Source of the DNA: Brevundimonas goettingensis
GTDB taxonomy: Bacteria; Pseudomonadota; Alphaproteobacteria; Caulobacterales; Caulobacteraceae
NCBI RefSeq assembly: GCF_017487405.1
Contig: NZ_CP062222.1
Coordinates: forward strand, 3,395,001 to 3,459,000
DNA: 64,000 bases
Direction of reading: 5' to 3'
This document shows, piece by piece, positions 1 through 8,614 of this stretch. The translations under genes and the position numbers were made by a program. The notes under the pieces were generated by a model. It was not told the DNA's origin. It was given only the letters and a program-made list of their open reading frames with translations, and did not search any database. How positions within the stretch are numbered: position 1 is the first letter of the stretch; each line of letters opens with the position of its first letter.

Positions 1-210
1 CCCATCCTGCTGATCCACGGCCGAGACGACACCGTCGTGCCGATCGAACAGAGCCGGATGATGATCAACGCCATGCGCGAGGCCGGCAAACCCGGAGCCC
101 GTCTGGTCGAGATGCCGGGCGAGGACCACTGGCTGTCCCGCGGCGGCACCCGTCTGGCGGCCCTCGAAGAGACGGTGGCCTTCCTCGAAGCCAACAATCC
201 GGCGCACTGA
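1..210 (+). CDS. S9 family (prolyl oligopeptidase-like) peptidase, C-terminal fragment
   Basis: The reading frame is open from the first base and stops at TGA 208-210, so only the last 69 residues are in the window. They begin PILLIHGRDDTVVPIEQSR, the strand-turn carrying the catalytic Asp of alpha/beta hydrolase-fold S9 peptidases, and continue to GEDHWLS, which holds the catalytic His. The segment is closely similar to the C-terminus of the complete peptidase at 3266-5263, so the two are neighbouring paralogues. Role is inferred to be secreted or periplasmic oligopeptide hydrolysis, like its paralogue; the N-terminus is not visible. Confidence 0.85.
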   Translation, partial: PILLIHGRDDTVVPIEQSRMMINAMREAGKPGARLVEMPGEDHWLSRGGTRLAALEETVAFLEANNPAH

Positions 211-219
211 AACCGGATC

Positions 220-807
220 TCAGACCTTCCGGGGCGCGAGCAGGCTGGAGAACAGGGCGGTCAGAAACCGGATCAGGACCTCGGGATCGGCCTCGGCCAG
301 GGTGGAGACCCCGACGACCTGACGCACGGTCTGGACGCCCGAGACGATTGCCAGGATCAGGCCGGCGCGGACCTCGGCGTCGGGGCCGGCCAGCCCGCCC
401 GCCACGCTCGCCTGATGATTGCGCTCGATCTCGCGCCGGGTCACCGCCACGGCCGTCGGGCTCGAGGCCGAATGCAGCATGATCAGAAAGGCGTCGAGCG
501 GCTCGGCCTCCGGACCCGTCATCCCGACCACGGCGCGGGCGAGGATTTCAGCGGCGTCGGGCCGAGCCATCAGAGCGTCGTCCAGAACCCGGGGCGCGGA
601 CATGATCGTGGCCATGACCTCGCCGAACAGCGCCTCCTTGGACCCGAAATAGCGGTTGACCATCATGGCCGTGACCCCGGCGCCGGCCGCAATCTCGCGC
701 AGGCCCGCTCCGTCATAGCCGGCCCGGGCGAAGGCCCTGCGCGCCGAGGCCAGGATAGCGGCGCGGGTGGAGGCGGAATCGCGGCGGGCGGTGTCGGTCA
801 TGGACAA
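220..807 (-). CDS. TetR family transcriptional regulator
   Basis: A 195-residue protein with the N-terminal helix-turn-helix of TetR repressors at about residues 14-60 (AFARAGYDGAGLREIAAGAG, then VNRYFGSKEALF). The C-terminal ligand domain is diverged, as usual. It is divergent from the SDR gene at 877, and the gap between them holds two copies of a palindrome that fits a TetR operator. This suggests autorepression and control of the SDR gene, relieved by an unknown small molecule. The start at 807 is used; an internal Met three codons later is an alternative. Confidence 0.9.
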   Translation of the reverse strand: MSMTDTARRDSASTRAAILASARRAFARAGYDGAGLREIAAGAGVTAMMVNRYFGSKEALFGEVMATIMSAPRVLDDALMARPDAAEILARAVVGMTGPEAEPLDAFLIMLHSASSPTAVAVTRREIERNHQASVAGGLAGPDAEVRAGLILAIVSGVQTVRQVVGVSTLAEADPEVLIRFLTALFSSLLAPRKV

Positions 808-808
808 T

Positions 809-824
809 GTCTACACCTGTAGAC
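809..824. promoter_or_regulatory. Candidate TetR operator, copy 1
   Basis: GTCTACACCTGTAGAC is a perfect dyad, with 7-bp arms and a 2-bp spacer. It lies directly upstream of the tetR start and 33 bp from the second copy, about three helical turns, so both can sit on the same DNA face. Assignment to the adjacent regulator is inferred from position. Confidence 0.65.
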
Positions 825-841
825 GAGGCGACAACAAGCAT

Positions 842-857
842 GTATACACCTGTAGAC
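842..857. promoter_or_regulatory. Candidate TetR operator, copy 2
   Basis: GTATACACCTGTAGAC differs from copy 1 at one base in the left arm. It lies 20 bp before the SDR start codon, where a bound repressor would block transcription of the SDR gene. Confidence 0.6.
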
Positions 858-876
858 CTTTACGGGAGTGAACGGC

Positions 877-1890
877 ATGGCGATGGAAATGGTTCTGGTG
901 ACGGGGGCTTCGGGCTTCATCGGCGGCTGGTGCGCGGCGAAACTGCTGTCGGCGGGCTATCGCGTGCGGGCCACCGTGCGCAGCGCGGCCAAGCAAGAGG
1001 CGGTCCGGCGCGCCGTGGCGGCGGCCGGCGCCCCGACCGAGGCCCTGGAGTTCGCCGTCGCCGACCTGACCGCCGACGCGGGCTGGGACGCCGCCCTGGC
1101 CGGTTGCGATCGGGTTCTGCACGTCGCCTCGCCGCTCAGCGGCGCGGCTCTCGCCGAGCTGATCGGTCCCGCCCGCGACGGCACGCTTCGGGTTCTGGCC
1201 TCTGCTCGCAGGGCCGGGGTGAAGCGGGTGGTGGTCACTTCGTCCTGCGCCGCCGTCACGCCGCGCGAGGTGCGCGGCGACACCACGAGCGACGAGACGG
1301 TCTGGAGCGACGTCACCGATCCCAATCTGGACGACTATCGCCGATCCAAGACCTTGGCCGAGCGCGCCGCCTGGGACTGGGCGGCGGAGAATGATTTCAC
1401 GGACCGTCTGACCACCGTCCTGCCCGCCGCCGTCTTCGGCCCGGTCCTGTCGCGCAAGGCCCTGAGTTCGGTCGCCCTGATCGACGGCCTCCTGAACGGT
1501 CGGCCGCCGCGCATCCCGCACATCGGCTTCAACGTGGTCGACGTGCGGGATGTCGCCGATCTGCATCTGAAGGCCATGACCGCGCCCGAGGCCGCCGGCC
1601 AGCGCTTCATCGCCGCCGGCGAGCGGATGTGGATGGAGGATGTCGCCGCCGTCCTGAAGGAAAGTCTGGGCCGGGACGGCGCCCGGGTCCCGACGAAGCG
1701 GATGCCCGATCCGATCGTGCGGCTGCTAGCCGTCTTCATTCCCCGGATGCGCAATCTGACGCCCATGCTGGGCCGCCGCCACAGTTTCAGCGCTGACAAG
1801 GCCCGGCGGATGCTCGGCTTCACACCCCGGCCGACGCGCGAAACCCTGAAGGATTGCGCCCGCAGCCTGATCGGAAAAGTCGCCGCATAA
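877..1890 (+). CDS. NAD(P)-dependent epimerase/dehydratase, extended SDR (aldehyde/dihydroflavonol reductase-like)
   Basis: A 337-residue extended short-chain dehydrogenase. The cofactor loop VTGASGFIGG is at the N-terminus, a Ser-rich strand VVVTSSCAAV follows, and YRRSK gives the catalytic Tyr-x3-Lys. The overall pattern matches the dihydroflavonol-4-reductase / aldehyde reductase branch; the substrate cannot be read from sequence. ATG 877 is chosen over GTG 868 because GGGAG at 864-868 sits 8 bp ahead of it. The gene is divergent from tetR and is its most likely target. Confidence 0.88.
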   Translation: MAMEMVLVTGASGFIGGWCAAKLLSAGYRVRATVRSAAKQEAVRRAVAAAGAPTEALEFAVADLTADAGWDAALAGCDRVLHVASPLSGAALAELIGPARDGTLRVLASARRAGVKRVVVTSSCAAVTPREVRGDTTSDETVWSDVTDPNLDDYRRSKTLAERAAWDWAAENDFTDRLTTVLPAAVFGPVLSRKALSSVALIDGLLNGRPPRIPHIGFNVVDVRDVADLHLKAMTAPEAAGQRFIAAGERMWMEDVAAVLKESLGRDGARVPTKRMPDPIVRLLAVFIPRMRNLTPMLGRRHSFSADKARRMLGFTPRPTRETLKDCARSLIGKVAA

Positions 1891-1930
1891 CCCCGTTTCC
1901 GGATCAGGCGGCTCAGTCTAGCGTCAGGCC

Positions 1931-3193
1931 ATGACCGATACGCCGTCCGATCCCGCCGCCTCCGCGAAGTCGCAGGAGCCGAAGCGTCAGGCCCCGGCCC
2001 TGGCCGTCCTGTTCGCCGTGGTGTTCATCAATCTGGTCGGGTTCGGCCTGGTCGTGCCCCTGCTGCCCTTCTTCGGCCAGAGCCTGAAGGCCGAGGCCTG
2101 GCAGGTGGCGCTGATGTTCTCGGCCTATTCGCTCGGCCAGTTCTTCGGCGAACCCTTCTGGGGCCGGCTGTCGGACCGGATCGGCAGGAAGCCCGTGCTT
2201 CTGATCACCGTCCTGGCCAACGCCGTCGGCTATCTGGCCCTGGCCTTCGTGCCGAACATCTGGCTGGCCGTCGCGGTCAGGCTGTTCACGGGCCTCGGCG
2301 CCGGCAATATCTCGACGGTCCAGGGCTATGTCGCCGACATCACCCCGCCGGAGAAGCGCGCCGCGCGCATGGGGATGATCGGGGCGGCCTTCGGCATGGG
2401 CTTCATCGTCGGGCCGGGTCTGGGCGGGCTGATGGTCCACCCCGACCTGGGCCGGCTCGGCTACCAGCTGCCGATCTTCGCGGCGGCGGGCCTGTGCCTG
2501 CTGGCCGGTCTCGGCGTGGTCGTGTTCCTGAAGGAAAGCCTGGCCAGGGCCGATCCCGGCGCCCCGCGCCCGCCCTTCCTCGGCGGGGTGCGCGACGCCA
2601 TGGCCAATCCGGTCATCTCCCGCGTCCTGCTGGTGACCCTCATCTATATGGCCGGCTTCTCGGGCATGGAGTCGACCTTCGGCCTGTGGGTCGAGGCCCG
2701 CTACGGCTGGGGCGCGCGCGAGGTGGGGCTCAGCTTCATGGCCGTGGGCGTGGTTTCGGTCATCTGCCAGAGCCTGGTCACCGGTCGGCTGGCCCGCCGC
2801 TTCGGCGAGAGCCGGGTCCTGGCCTGCGGCTGTCTGTTGTTCGGGGTCGGTCTGGTCGGACAGGTGCTGGCCCCCGTCGCCTGGGCGGTGCCGGTGATGA
2901 TGGCGGTCGGCGCCTTCGGCATGGCGATCACAATGCCCAATATCTCCGCCCTGATCTCGCGCTCCTCGCCGCCGGATCAACAGGGCGCCATGCTGGGTCT
3001 GAACATGGCCGCCAGCTCCGGCGCCCGCATCGTCGGCCCGATCGTGGCCGGCGCCGTCTTTTCGGGCGTCGGCCATGACTGGCCCATGCTGATCGGCGCC
3101 CTGCTGACGGTCCCGGCTGCGGTGGCGGCGGTCAATGCGGGTCGGGCCTTCCGCCGCCGTCAGGCCGGGATCGCCCGCTCCACGACGACCTGA
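1931..3193 (+). CDS. MFS transporter, TCR/Tet-like drug:H+ antiporter family
   Basis: A 420-residue inner-membrane protein with about 12 hydrophobic segments. The loop 2-3 signature GRLSDRIGRKPVL is at residues 78-90. A second-half copy of the loop is weaker (TGRLARRFGESRVL). The overall pattern resembles TetA-type efflux proteins, but substrate specificity is not deducible. It lies 40 bp after the SDR gene on the same strand and may share the TetR-controlled transcript. The last 15 residues are basic and cytoplasmic. Confidence 0.88.
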   Translation: MTDTPSDPAASAKSQEPKRQAPALAVLFAVVFINLVGFGLVVPLLPFFGQSLKAEAWQVALMFSAYSLGQFFGEPFWGRLSDRIGRKPVLLITVLANAVGYLALAFVPNIWLAVAVRLFTGLGAGNISTVQGYVADITPPEKRAARMGMIGAAFGMGFIVGPGLGGLMVHPDLGRLGYQLPIFAAAGLCLLAGLGVVVFLKESLARADPGAPRPPFLGGVRDAMANPVISRVLLVTLIYMAGFSGMESTFGLWVEARYGWGAREVGLSFMAVGVVSVICQSLVTGRLARRFGESRVLACGCLLFGVGLVGQVLAPVAWAVPVMMAVGAFGMAITMPNISALISRSSPPDQQGAMLGLNMAASSGARIVGPIVAGAVFSGVGHDWPMLIGALLTVPAAVAAVNAGRAFRRRQAGIARSTTT

Positions 3194-3265
3194 AGGCGAA
3201 ATTCGCTTGAGCCTTCAGCTCCGCCGCGCAAATGTAGCGAGGTTCAGTATCGGCGGGGGCCAGAC

Positions 3266-5263
3266 GTGTATCGTAGTGTGACGACGGCGCTCGTGGGCGC
3301 CCTGCTTCTTCTCGCGCCCCTTGTCGCGTCCGGCGCGGCCCAAGCCCAGACCCAGACGCCTCCAGCCCTCGCCCCCCTCTCGGCCTACGGCGCCCTGCCG
3401 TCGCTGGAGCTGGTGCAGATCTCGCCCTCGGGCGACCGGATGGCCTTCGTCGCCGTTGTCGGCGACCAGCGCACCATGGCCCTCGCGGACCTGAAGACGA
3501 ACACCACCCTCGGCACCGTCGGCGTCGGCCTGGCCAAGGTGAAGGCCATCCAGTGGGTCGGCGAGGACAAGGTGCTGGTCACCACCGCCTCGACGGAATC
3601 CATTCCCGACTTCGGCATCAGCAAGACCGAATTCTATCTCGGCCAGATCTTCGATCCCGCCCGGCGTCGGGTCACCCGGATGCTGAACGGCGCCGCCAGC
3701 GTCTTCCCGGCCCTGATGGGCATGCCGCGCGTGGTCCGGAACAATGGCGCCCCCCTGGTGCTGGTCCGCGCCTATGAGTTCGACCGCCAGAACCACATGG
3801 ACCTCTACCGGATCGATCCCGACAACGGCCGCCCACGGGCCTTCGCCCCCCTGTCGGACAAGGTCGTGGACTATGTGCTGGACACCCAGGGCAATCCGGT
3901 GGCCAAGGCCGAGTACGACGAGCGCACCGGCCGCTGGAGCCTGCAGCTCAAACAGGGCGACGACTTCCGCGAGACCTTCACCACGACCGCCCTTCTGGAC
4001 CGGCCCGACCTGATGGGTCTGGGCATGAACGGCGACAGCGTCATCGTCTGGGCGGACCGGCCCGACCTTACCCATCAGGGCCAGGGCGTGAGAGGTCTGT
4101 TCGACGTCAATCTGGCGACCGGCGTGTGGCGCTCCCTGCGCTTCGAAATCTCGCCTCAGCGCCCGCTCTTTCACCCGGTGAACGGAAGACTGGTCGGCGT
4201 CACCCGGCGCGATGACGACGGCTCCCGCTACAGTTTCGTGGAACAGGGCGCGGGGGAACTCTGGGCCGCCGTGGAAAGCGGCTTCCCGGGCAAGAAGCCC
4301 GAACTGGTCAGCTGGAGCGACGACCTGCGTCAGGCGGTGGTGTACACCAGCGGCGACGGAGACTCCGGCGCCTATCACCTCGTCGATCTGGACGACGCCA
4401 GCGTCAGCACGGTCGGATCCGCCTACCCCACCATCACACCCGAAATGGTCGCCCCGGTCCGGCTGGTGACCTATGACGCCGCCGACGGACTCGAAATCCA
4501 CGGCTATCTGACCCTGCCGCCCGGCCGGGCCGACGCCAGGGGGCTGCCGCTGGTGGTTCTGGCCCACGGGGGTCCGGAGTGGCAGGATGAAAGCGGCTTC
4601 GACTGGGAAGCCCAGGCCATGGCGTCGCGCGGCTATGCCGTGCTCCAGGCCAATTTCCGCGGTTCGACGGGCTATGGGCTGAGCTTCCTGGAGGCCGGCT
4701 ACGGCGAGTGGGGCCGCAAGATGCAGACCGACCTGTCCGACGGCGTGCGCTATCTGGCCGGCGAAGGCGTCATCGATCCCAAACGCGTCTGTATCGTCGG
4801 CGCCAGCTACGGCGGCTATGCGGCCATGGCCGGGCCGACGCTGGATCACGGCGTCTACCGCTGCGCCGTCGCCGTGTCCGGTGTCTCGGACCTGCGTCGC
4901 ATGATCGCCTGGGAGGCCGCCCAGGGCGTCCGCAAGGACAATGAGACCGTCCGCTACTGGAACCGCTTCATGGGCGGGGACGGGCCGGGCGACCGGTCGC
5001 TGGACGCGCGCTCCCCGGCCCGACTGGCGGAAACGGCCGATGCGCCGATCCTCCTGATCCACGGACGCGACGATACGGTGGTGCCGATCGAACAGAGCCG
5101 GGTGATGGCCGCCGCCCTGCGCCGCGCGGGCAAGCCGGTCGAGTTGATCGAGCTGAGCGGCGAGGACCACCATATGTCGCGCGAGGAGACCCGCACCCAG
5201 ATGCTGACCGAGACGGTTCGCTTCCTGGAGGCCAACAACCCGCCGGGCGCGCCGTCGAACTGA
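3266..5263 (+). CDS. S9 family prolyl oligopeptidase-like peptidase, secreted
   Basis: A 665-residue protein starting at GTG 3266, with a signal peptide (hydrophobic run LVGALLLLAPLVAS, cleavage after AQA). The N-terminal two thirds form a beta-propeller-like region, and the C-terminal alpha/beta hydrolase carries the triad: Ser514 in GASYGGY, Asp602/603 in HGRDDTVVP and His635 in GEDHH. It should cleave short peptides in the periplasm. The C-terminus closely matches the truncated gene at 1-210. A downstream GTG at 3278 would shorten the signal peptide by four residues. Confidence 0.9.
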   Translation: MYRSVTTALVGALLLLAPLVASGAAQAQTQTPPALAPLSAYGALPSLELVQISPSGDRMAFVAVVGDQRTMALADLKTNTTLGTVGVGLAKVKAIQWVGEDKVLVTTASTESIPDFGISKTEFYLGQIFDPARRRVTRMLNGAASVFPALMGMPRVVRNNGAPLVLVRAYEFDRQNHMDLYRIDPDNGRPRAFAPLSDKVVDYVLDTQGNPVAKAEYDERTGRWSLQLKQGDDFRETFTTTALLDRPDLMGLGMNGDSVIVWADRPDLTHQGQGVRGLFDVNLATGVWRSLRFEISPQRPLFHPVNGRLVGVTRRDDDGSRYSFVEQGAGELWAAVESGFPGKKPELVSWSDDLRQAVVYTSGDGDSGAYHLVDLDDASVSTVGSAYPTITPEMVAPVRLVTYDAADGLEIHGYLTLPPGRADARGLPLVVLAHGGPEWQDESGFDWEAQAMASRGYAVLQANFRGSTGYGLSFLEAGYGEWGRKMQTDLSDGVRYLAGEGVIDPKRVCIVGASYGGYAAMAGPTLDHGVYRCAVAVSGVSDLRRMIAWEAAQGVRKDNETVRYWNRFMGGDGPGDRSLDARSPARLAETADAPILLIHGRDDTVVPIEQSRVMAAALRRAGKPVELIELSGEDHHMSREETRTQMLTETVRFLEANNPPGAPSN

Positions 5264-5384
5264 GCGGCCGGCCCAGACTCCGCTTGCCTTTCGGGCCCGG
5301 TTCCCCTACTAGCCGCGCCTTCGCCTACGAACCGCCGGGCTAATGGCATGCCTTGGCGGTTTCGAAACCGGGTTACCCAACGAC

Positions 5385-5414
5385 GGGCTCATGTAGCTCG
5401 AAGAGCGGTAGCCC
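5385..5414 (+). promoter_or_regulatory. Candidate structured leader of rpmI-rplT
   Basis: GGGCT (5385-5389) pairs with AGCCC (5410-5414), and inside it GCTC (5396-5399) pairs with GAGC (5403-5406) around a GAA loop. This gives a compact hairpin 20 bp before the rpmI start. rpmI-rplT operons are commonly autoregulated by L20 binding a leader structure. Whether this hairpin does so is inference. Confidence 0.35.
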
Positions 5415-5434
5415 ACTCAAACTGAGAGTGGAAA

Positions 5435-5632
5435 ATGCCGAAACTGAAGACGAAGTCGGGCGCCAAGAAGCGCTTCAAATTCACCGCGACCGGTAAGGTC
5501 AAGGCGGGCGTGGCCGGCAAGCGCCACCGCCTGATCAGCCACAACTCGAAGTACATCCGCCAAAACCGCGGCACTTCGGTCATGGCCGACGCCGACGCCA
5601 AGAAGATCAAGTCCTACATGCCGTACGCCTGA
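5435..5632 (+). CDS. rpmI: 50S ribosomal protein L35
   Basis: A 65-residue, strongly basic protein beginning [20 protein letters not shown], the conserved L35 N-terminus, with [18 protein letters not shown] following. The length is normal for the family. The start is preceded by the purine-rich run GAGAGTGGAAA. It is followed 51 bp later by rplT, the usual partner; infC is not directly upstream here, unlike in E. coli. Confidence 0.98.
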   Translation: MPKLKTKSGAKKRFKFTATGKVKAGVAGKRHRLISHNSKYIRQNRGTSVMADADAKKIKSYMPYA

Positions 5633-5683
5633 TCGGCGCGCGCACAGACTGATCTCAACCCAACGAATTTGAAGGAATAAATC

Positions 5684-6037
5684 ATGGCTCGCGTGAAACG
5701 GGGCGTTACGTCCCACGCCAAACACAAGAAGGTTCTCGAACAGGCCAAGGGCTTCTCGGGTCGCCGCAAGAACACCATCCGCACGGCCAAGGCCGCCGTC
5801 GACCGTGCCGGGCAATACGCCTACCGCGACCGCCGCGTGAACAAGCGCAACTTCCGCGCCCTGTGGATCCAGCGCATCAACGCCGCCGCCCGTCAGGAAG
5901 GCTTCACCTACTCCCAGTTCATCCACGGCCTGGGCAAGGCCGGCATCGAGCTGGACCGCAAGGTCCTGGCCGCGATCGCCATGGAAGGCGTGGGCTTCAA
6001 GGAAATCGCCGCCAAGGTCCGCGCCGCCCTCGCCTAA
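5684..6037 (+). CDS. rplT: 50S ribosomal protein L20
   Basis: A 117-residue basic protein ([20 protein letters not shown], then [22 protein letters not shown] in family register) of standard length. L20 binds 23S rRNA early in 50S assembly and in many bacteria represses its own operon. The ribosome binding site GAAGGAATAAATC precedes the ATG. A strong terminator follows about 37 bp after the stop. Confidence 0.98.
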   Translation: MARVKRGVTSHAKHKKVLEQAKGFSGRRKNTIRTAKAAVDRAGQYAYRDRRVNKRNFRALWIQRINAAARQEGFTYSQFIHGLGKAGIELDRKVLAAIAMEGVGFKEIAAKVRAALA

Positions 6038-6073
6038 GAGGTCTGGCCTAGTCCTTACGGTCTGCACGATCTG

Positions 6074-6108
6074 AAACGCCCGTCCCGGTCGCCGGGGCGG
6101 GCGTTTTC
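6074..6108 (+). terminator. Rho-independent terminator after rplT
   Basis: GC-rich arms (CGCCCGTCCCGG / CCGGGGCGGGCG) separated by a short loop and followed by TTTTCGTTT. The structure is symmetric enough to also stop the convergent DUF805 gene. Confidence 0.8.
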
Positions 6109-6135
6109 GTTTGCGGCTCGCGCAGGCCGGGGGAA

Positions 6136-6612
6136 TCAGGCTGGTTCGGCGGACGGCGCACCGCCCGGACGCCCCGGCGCCCATGATCCGCCCCGGCTCG
6201 GCCAGACCGCCCAGACGACAGCGAAGGCCAGACAGGCGAGTACATTGGTCCAGCCATAGACACCGGGATCGGCGAACCCCTTCACGGCGGTCATCGCGGC
6301 CCACAGCGCGAACAGGCCGGCCAGTCCCGACCAGGCCGGCGCGCCGACGTCGCGGGCCCGGCGGGTCAACAGCGCGCTCCAGCCCCAGAACCAGGCGATG
6401 ATGGCCGCACAGACCAGCAAGGTCAGGATCAGGGCCAGCCCGAGGGCGACCGTTCGGGGAAAGGCGGCGAACAGCCGCGCGACCGAACCCTTGATCGCCA
6501 GTGACAGGGCATAGGGCGCGATCACGGTCAGGGCCGCTCCTGCCAGAAATTCACGGCGATCCGAACGGCCGCCATAGCCCAGCCTGTTTCCCAGAGTGCG
6601 AATCCAGCCCAT
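6136..6612 (-). CDS. DUF805 family inner-membrane protein
   Basis: 158 residues from ATG 6612, which is preceded by GGGAGG at 6 bp; the reading frame extends 25 codons further upstream without a better start. The sequence has the DUF805 pattern: an N-terminal GGRSDRREFLAG stretch, four hydrophobic helices, and the family hallmark ALLTRRARDVG after the second helix pair. The function of the family is unknown. It is convergent with rplT and divergent from pheS. Confidence 0.8.
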   Translation of the reverse strand: MGWIRTLGNRLGYGGRSDRREFLAGAALTVIAPYALSLAIKGSVARLFAAFPRTVALGLALILTLLVCAAIIAWFWGWSALLTRRARDVGAPAWSGLAGLFALWAAMTAVKGFADPGVYGWTNVLACLAFAVVWAVWPSRGGSWAPGRPGGAPSAEPA

Positions 6613-6742
6613 CGCGACCTCCCGTTGCGGCGTCCATTCTGGCCGTCTGGCGGTTGAGAAAGCGGCGCCGAACATCCTTAAGCCCACGGCTCCGGGGCCG
6701 GAGGGTGACGAACGGCTCGCCAGCCGCTAGATGCTCCCGGCA

Positions 6743-7819
6743 ATGACCGATCTTCCCCAACTCGAACTCGATCTGATCAACGCCATCGGCGGCGCGACCA
6801 CAGTCGCCGAGGTGGAGGCCGTGCGCGTCAACGCCCTGGGCAAGACGGGCGTCATCTCGGGCCTGCTCAAGGGCATGGGCGCGATGAGCCCCGACGAGCG
6901 CCGCGAACAGGGGCCGATGATCAACGGCCTGCGCGACCGCGTCGCCTCGGCCATCGCCGACCGCAAGGCCGAGCTGGAGGCCGCCGAGCTGGACGCCCGC
7001 CTGCTGTCGGAAAAGGTCGATCTGACCCTGCCGGCCCGCCCGCGCCGCAAGGGCGGGGTCCATCCGACCATGCAGGTGATGGACGAGATGGTCGCCATCT
7101 TCGCCTCCATGGGCTTCGCCGTCGCCGAAGGCCCGGACATCGAGGACGACTTCCACAATTTCACGGCCCTGAACTTCCCGCCCAAACACCCGGCGCGGGA
7201 GATGCACGACACCTTCTTCCTCAAGCCCGATCCGGAAACGGGCGAGCGCAAGGTGCTGCGCACCCACACCTCGCCGGTGCAGGTGCGGACCATGATGTCC
7301 CAGCAGCCGCCGATCCGCATCATCGCGCCCGGCCGGACCTTCCGTAAGGATTCCGACGCCACCCACACCCCGATGTTCCATCAGGTCGAGGGTCTGGTGA
7401 TCGACCGCGACATCCATATGGGCCACCTGAAGACGACGCTTCAGACCTTCATCGCCCGCTTCTTCGAGCTGGACACGGTCGACGCCCGCTTTCGTCCGCA
7501 CCACTTCCCCTTCACCGAGCCCTCGGCCGAAATGGACATCCGCTGCGACCGCTCGGGCGGTCAGATCAAGTTCAACGAGGGGACCGACTGGCTGGAGATC
7601 CTCGGTTGCGGCATGGTCCACCCGAACGTGCTGCGGTCATGCGGCATCGATCCGGACGAATACCAGGGCTTCGCCTTCGGCATGGGCGTCGACCGTCTGG
7701 GGATGCTGAAATACGGCATGCCGGACCTGCGCCCGATGTTCGAGGCCGACGTCCGCTGGCTGGCCCATTACGGCTTCTCCGCCTTCTCCTCTCCCAACCC
7801 GGCCTCGGGCCTGAGCTGA
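6743..7819 (+). CDS. pheS: Phenylalanyl-tRNA synthetase alpha subunit
   Basis: A class II aminoacyl-tRNA synthetase catalytic subunit that charges tRNA-Phe as an alpha2-beta2 tetramer with PheT. The N-terminal coiled coil (about 1-90) is followed by motif 2 ([13 protein letters not shown]) and motif 3 ([15 protein letters not shown]). Length is about 358 residues from ATG 6743; ATG 6731, four codons earlier, is possible and neither has a clear ribosome binding site. It is the first gene of an unusual operon in which three small paralogues precede pheT. Confidence 0.97.
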   Translation: MTDLPQLELDLINAIGGATTVAEVEAVRVNALGKTGVISGLLKGMGAMSPDERREQGPMINGLRDRVASAIADRKAELEAAELDARLLSEKVDLTLPARPRRKGGVHPTMQVMDEMVAIFASMGFAVAEGPDIEDDFHNFTALNFPPKHPAREMHDTFFLKPDPETGERKVLRTHTSPVQVRTMMSQQPPIRIIAPGRTFRKDSDATHTPMFHQVEGLVIDRDIHMGHLKTTLQTFIARFFELDTVDARFRPHHFPFTEPSAEMDIRCDRSGGQIKFNEGTDWLEILGCGMVHPNVLRSCGIDPDEYQGFAFGMGVDRLGMLKYGMPDLRPMFEADVRWLAHYGFSAFSSPNPASGLS

Positions 7820-7823
7820 TCCC

Positions 7824-8213
7824 ATGACTGATGTAATGTCCGAAGCCTTCGGTCGCGAACTCGCGGCCCGCACCACCTTCGAAAAGGAGGCCATCTGGCT
7901 TCCCCTGCTCGCGGTGCACGCCCTGAACGCCGGACAGGCGGTCATCGAGGGCCGAACCTTCACCGACTGCGTGATCGAAGGGCCGGGCATGATCGCGATC
8001 ATGAACGGCACGAATTTCGAGAACTGCCACATGGGCGTGACCGAGGACGTCCGCTCCCTGCTGTTCCGCCCCATGGGCCCCAAACTGGTAGGCGCGGTCG
8101 GCTTCTCCAACTGCAAATTCGTCGGCTGCCGGTTCAAACAGGTCGGCTTCACCAGTTCGGATGCGGTCCTCGATTCCCTTGCCGAGGATCTGACGATGAG
8201 GGGCGGCGAATGA
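7824..8213 (+). CDS. Unknown small protein, first of three tandem paralogues in the pheST operon
   Basis: 129 residues, starting 4 bp after the pheS stop. I do not recognise the family by name. The protein shares a layout with the next two genes: IWLPLL near the N-terminus, F-x2-C-x-I-x-GP, a second F-x2-C-x-MG about 20 residues later, then RSLLFRPMGP, and a C-terminal F-x-N-C-x-F-x-G-C-x-F repeat. The spaced Phe/Cys hexapeptide-like turns suggest a small beta-helix or beta-roll. There is no signal peptide or membrane segment. It overlaps the next gene by 4 bp (ATGA). Confidence 0.85.
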   Translation: MTDVMSEAFGRELAARTTFEKEAIWLPLLAVHALNAGQAVIEGRTFTDCVIEGPGMIAIMNGTNFENCHMGVTEDVRSLLFRPMGPKLVGAVGFSNCKFVGCRFKQVGFTSSDAVLDSLAEDLTMRGGE

Positions 8214-8614
8214 CCTACGCCCCGATCAACCGCCCGATCCGCGTCGCCCAGGGCCTGACGCAAGCCGTGTTCGAAGACGTCGATATCAATCTTTTCGACC
8301 TCTACACGGTCGTGGTCGGCAGCGCCGCGCCCGGCTTCATCGAGGGCCGCACCTTCCGCCGTTGCCGTTTGCAGGGACCGGTGGTTCTGCTGGTCGCCGG
8401 CGGAGTCAGTTTCGACAGCACCAATTTCGGCGACAGCCAGGGCGACATCAGAAACCTCCTGCTCCGCCCCCTGGGCGTGCGCGCGCCCGGAACCCTGCCG
8501 ATCCGGGATTGCGTGTTCGAGGGTTGCGAATTCTACAACGTCGCCTTCACCGGCCCCGAGGCCTTCCTGGATCAGCTGATCGCCAGCATGTCTTCGGGCG
8601 GACCACTCGCATGA
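8210..8614 (+). CDS. Unknown small protein, second of three tandem paralogues in the pheST operon
   Basis: 134 residues, overlapping both neighbours by ATGA, so translation of the trio is probably coupled. It shares with its neighbours FRRCRLQGP, then [12 protein letters not shown], then [15 protein letters not shown] and a closing FLDQL helix. It is the most divergent member: the IWLPLL motif is replaced by [10 protein letters not shown], and the second C-x-MG turn has lost its Cys (FDSTNFG). Function unknown. Confidence 0.83.
   Translation: MTYAPINRPIRVAQGLTQAVFEDVDINLFDLYTVVVGSAAPGFIEGRTFRRCRLQGPVVLLVAGGVSFDSTNFGDSQGDIRNLLLRPLGVRAPGTLPIRDCVFEGCEFYNVAFTGPEAFLDQLIASMSSGGPLA

Noticed and set aside
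3215..5173. 652-codon open frame antisense to the S9 peptidase
   Set aside because: It lies fully opposite a gene with signal peptide and catalytic triad; long antisense frames are expected at this GC content.
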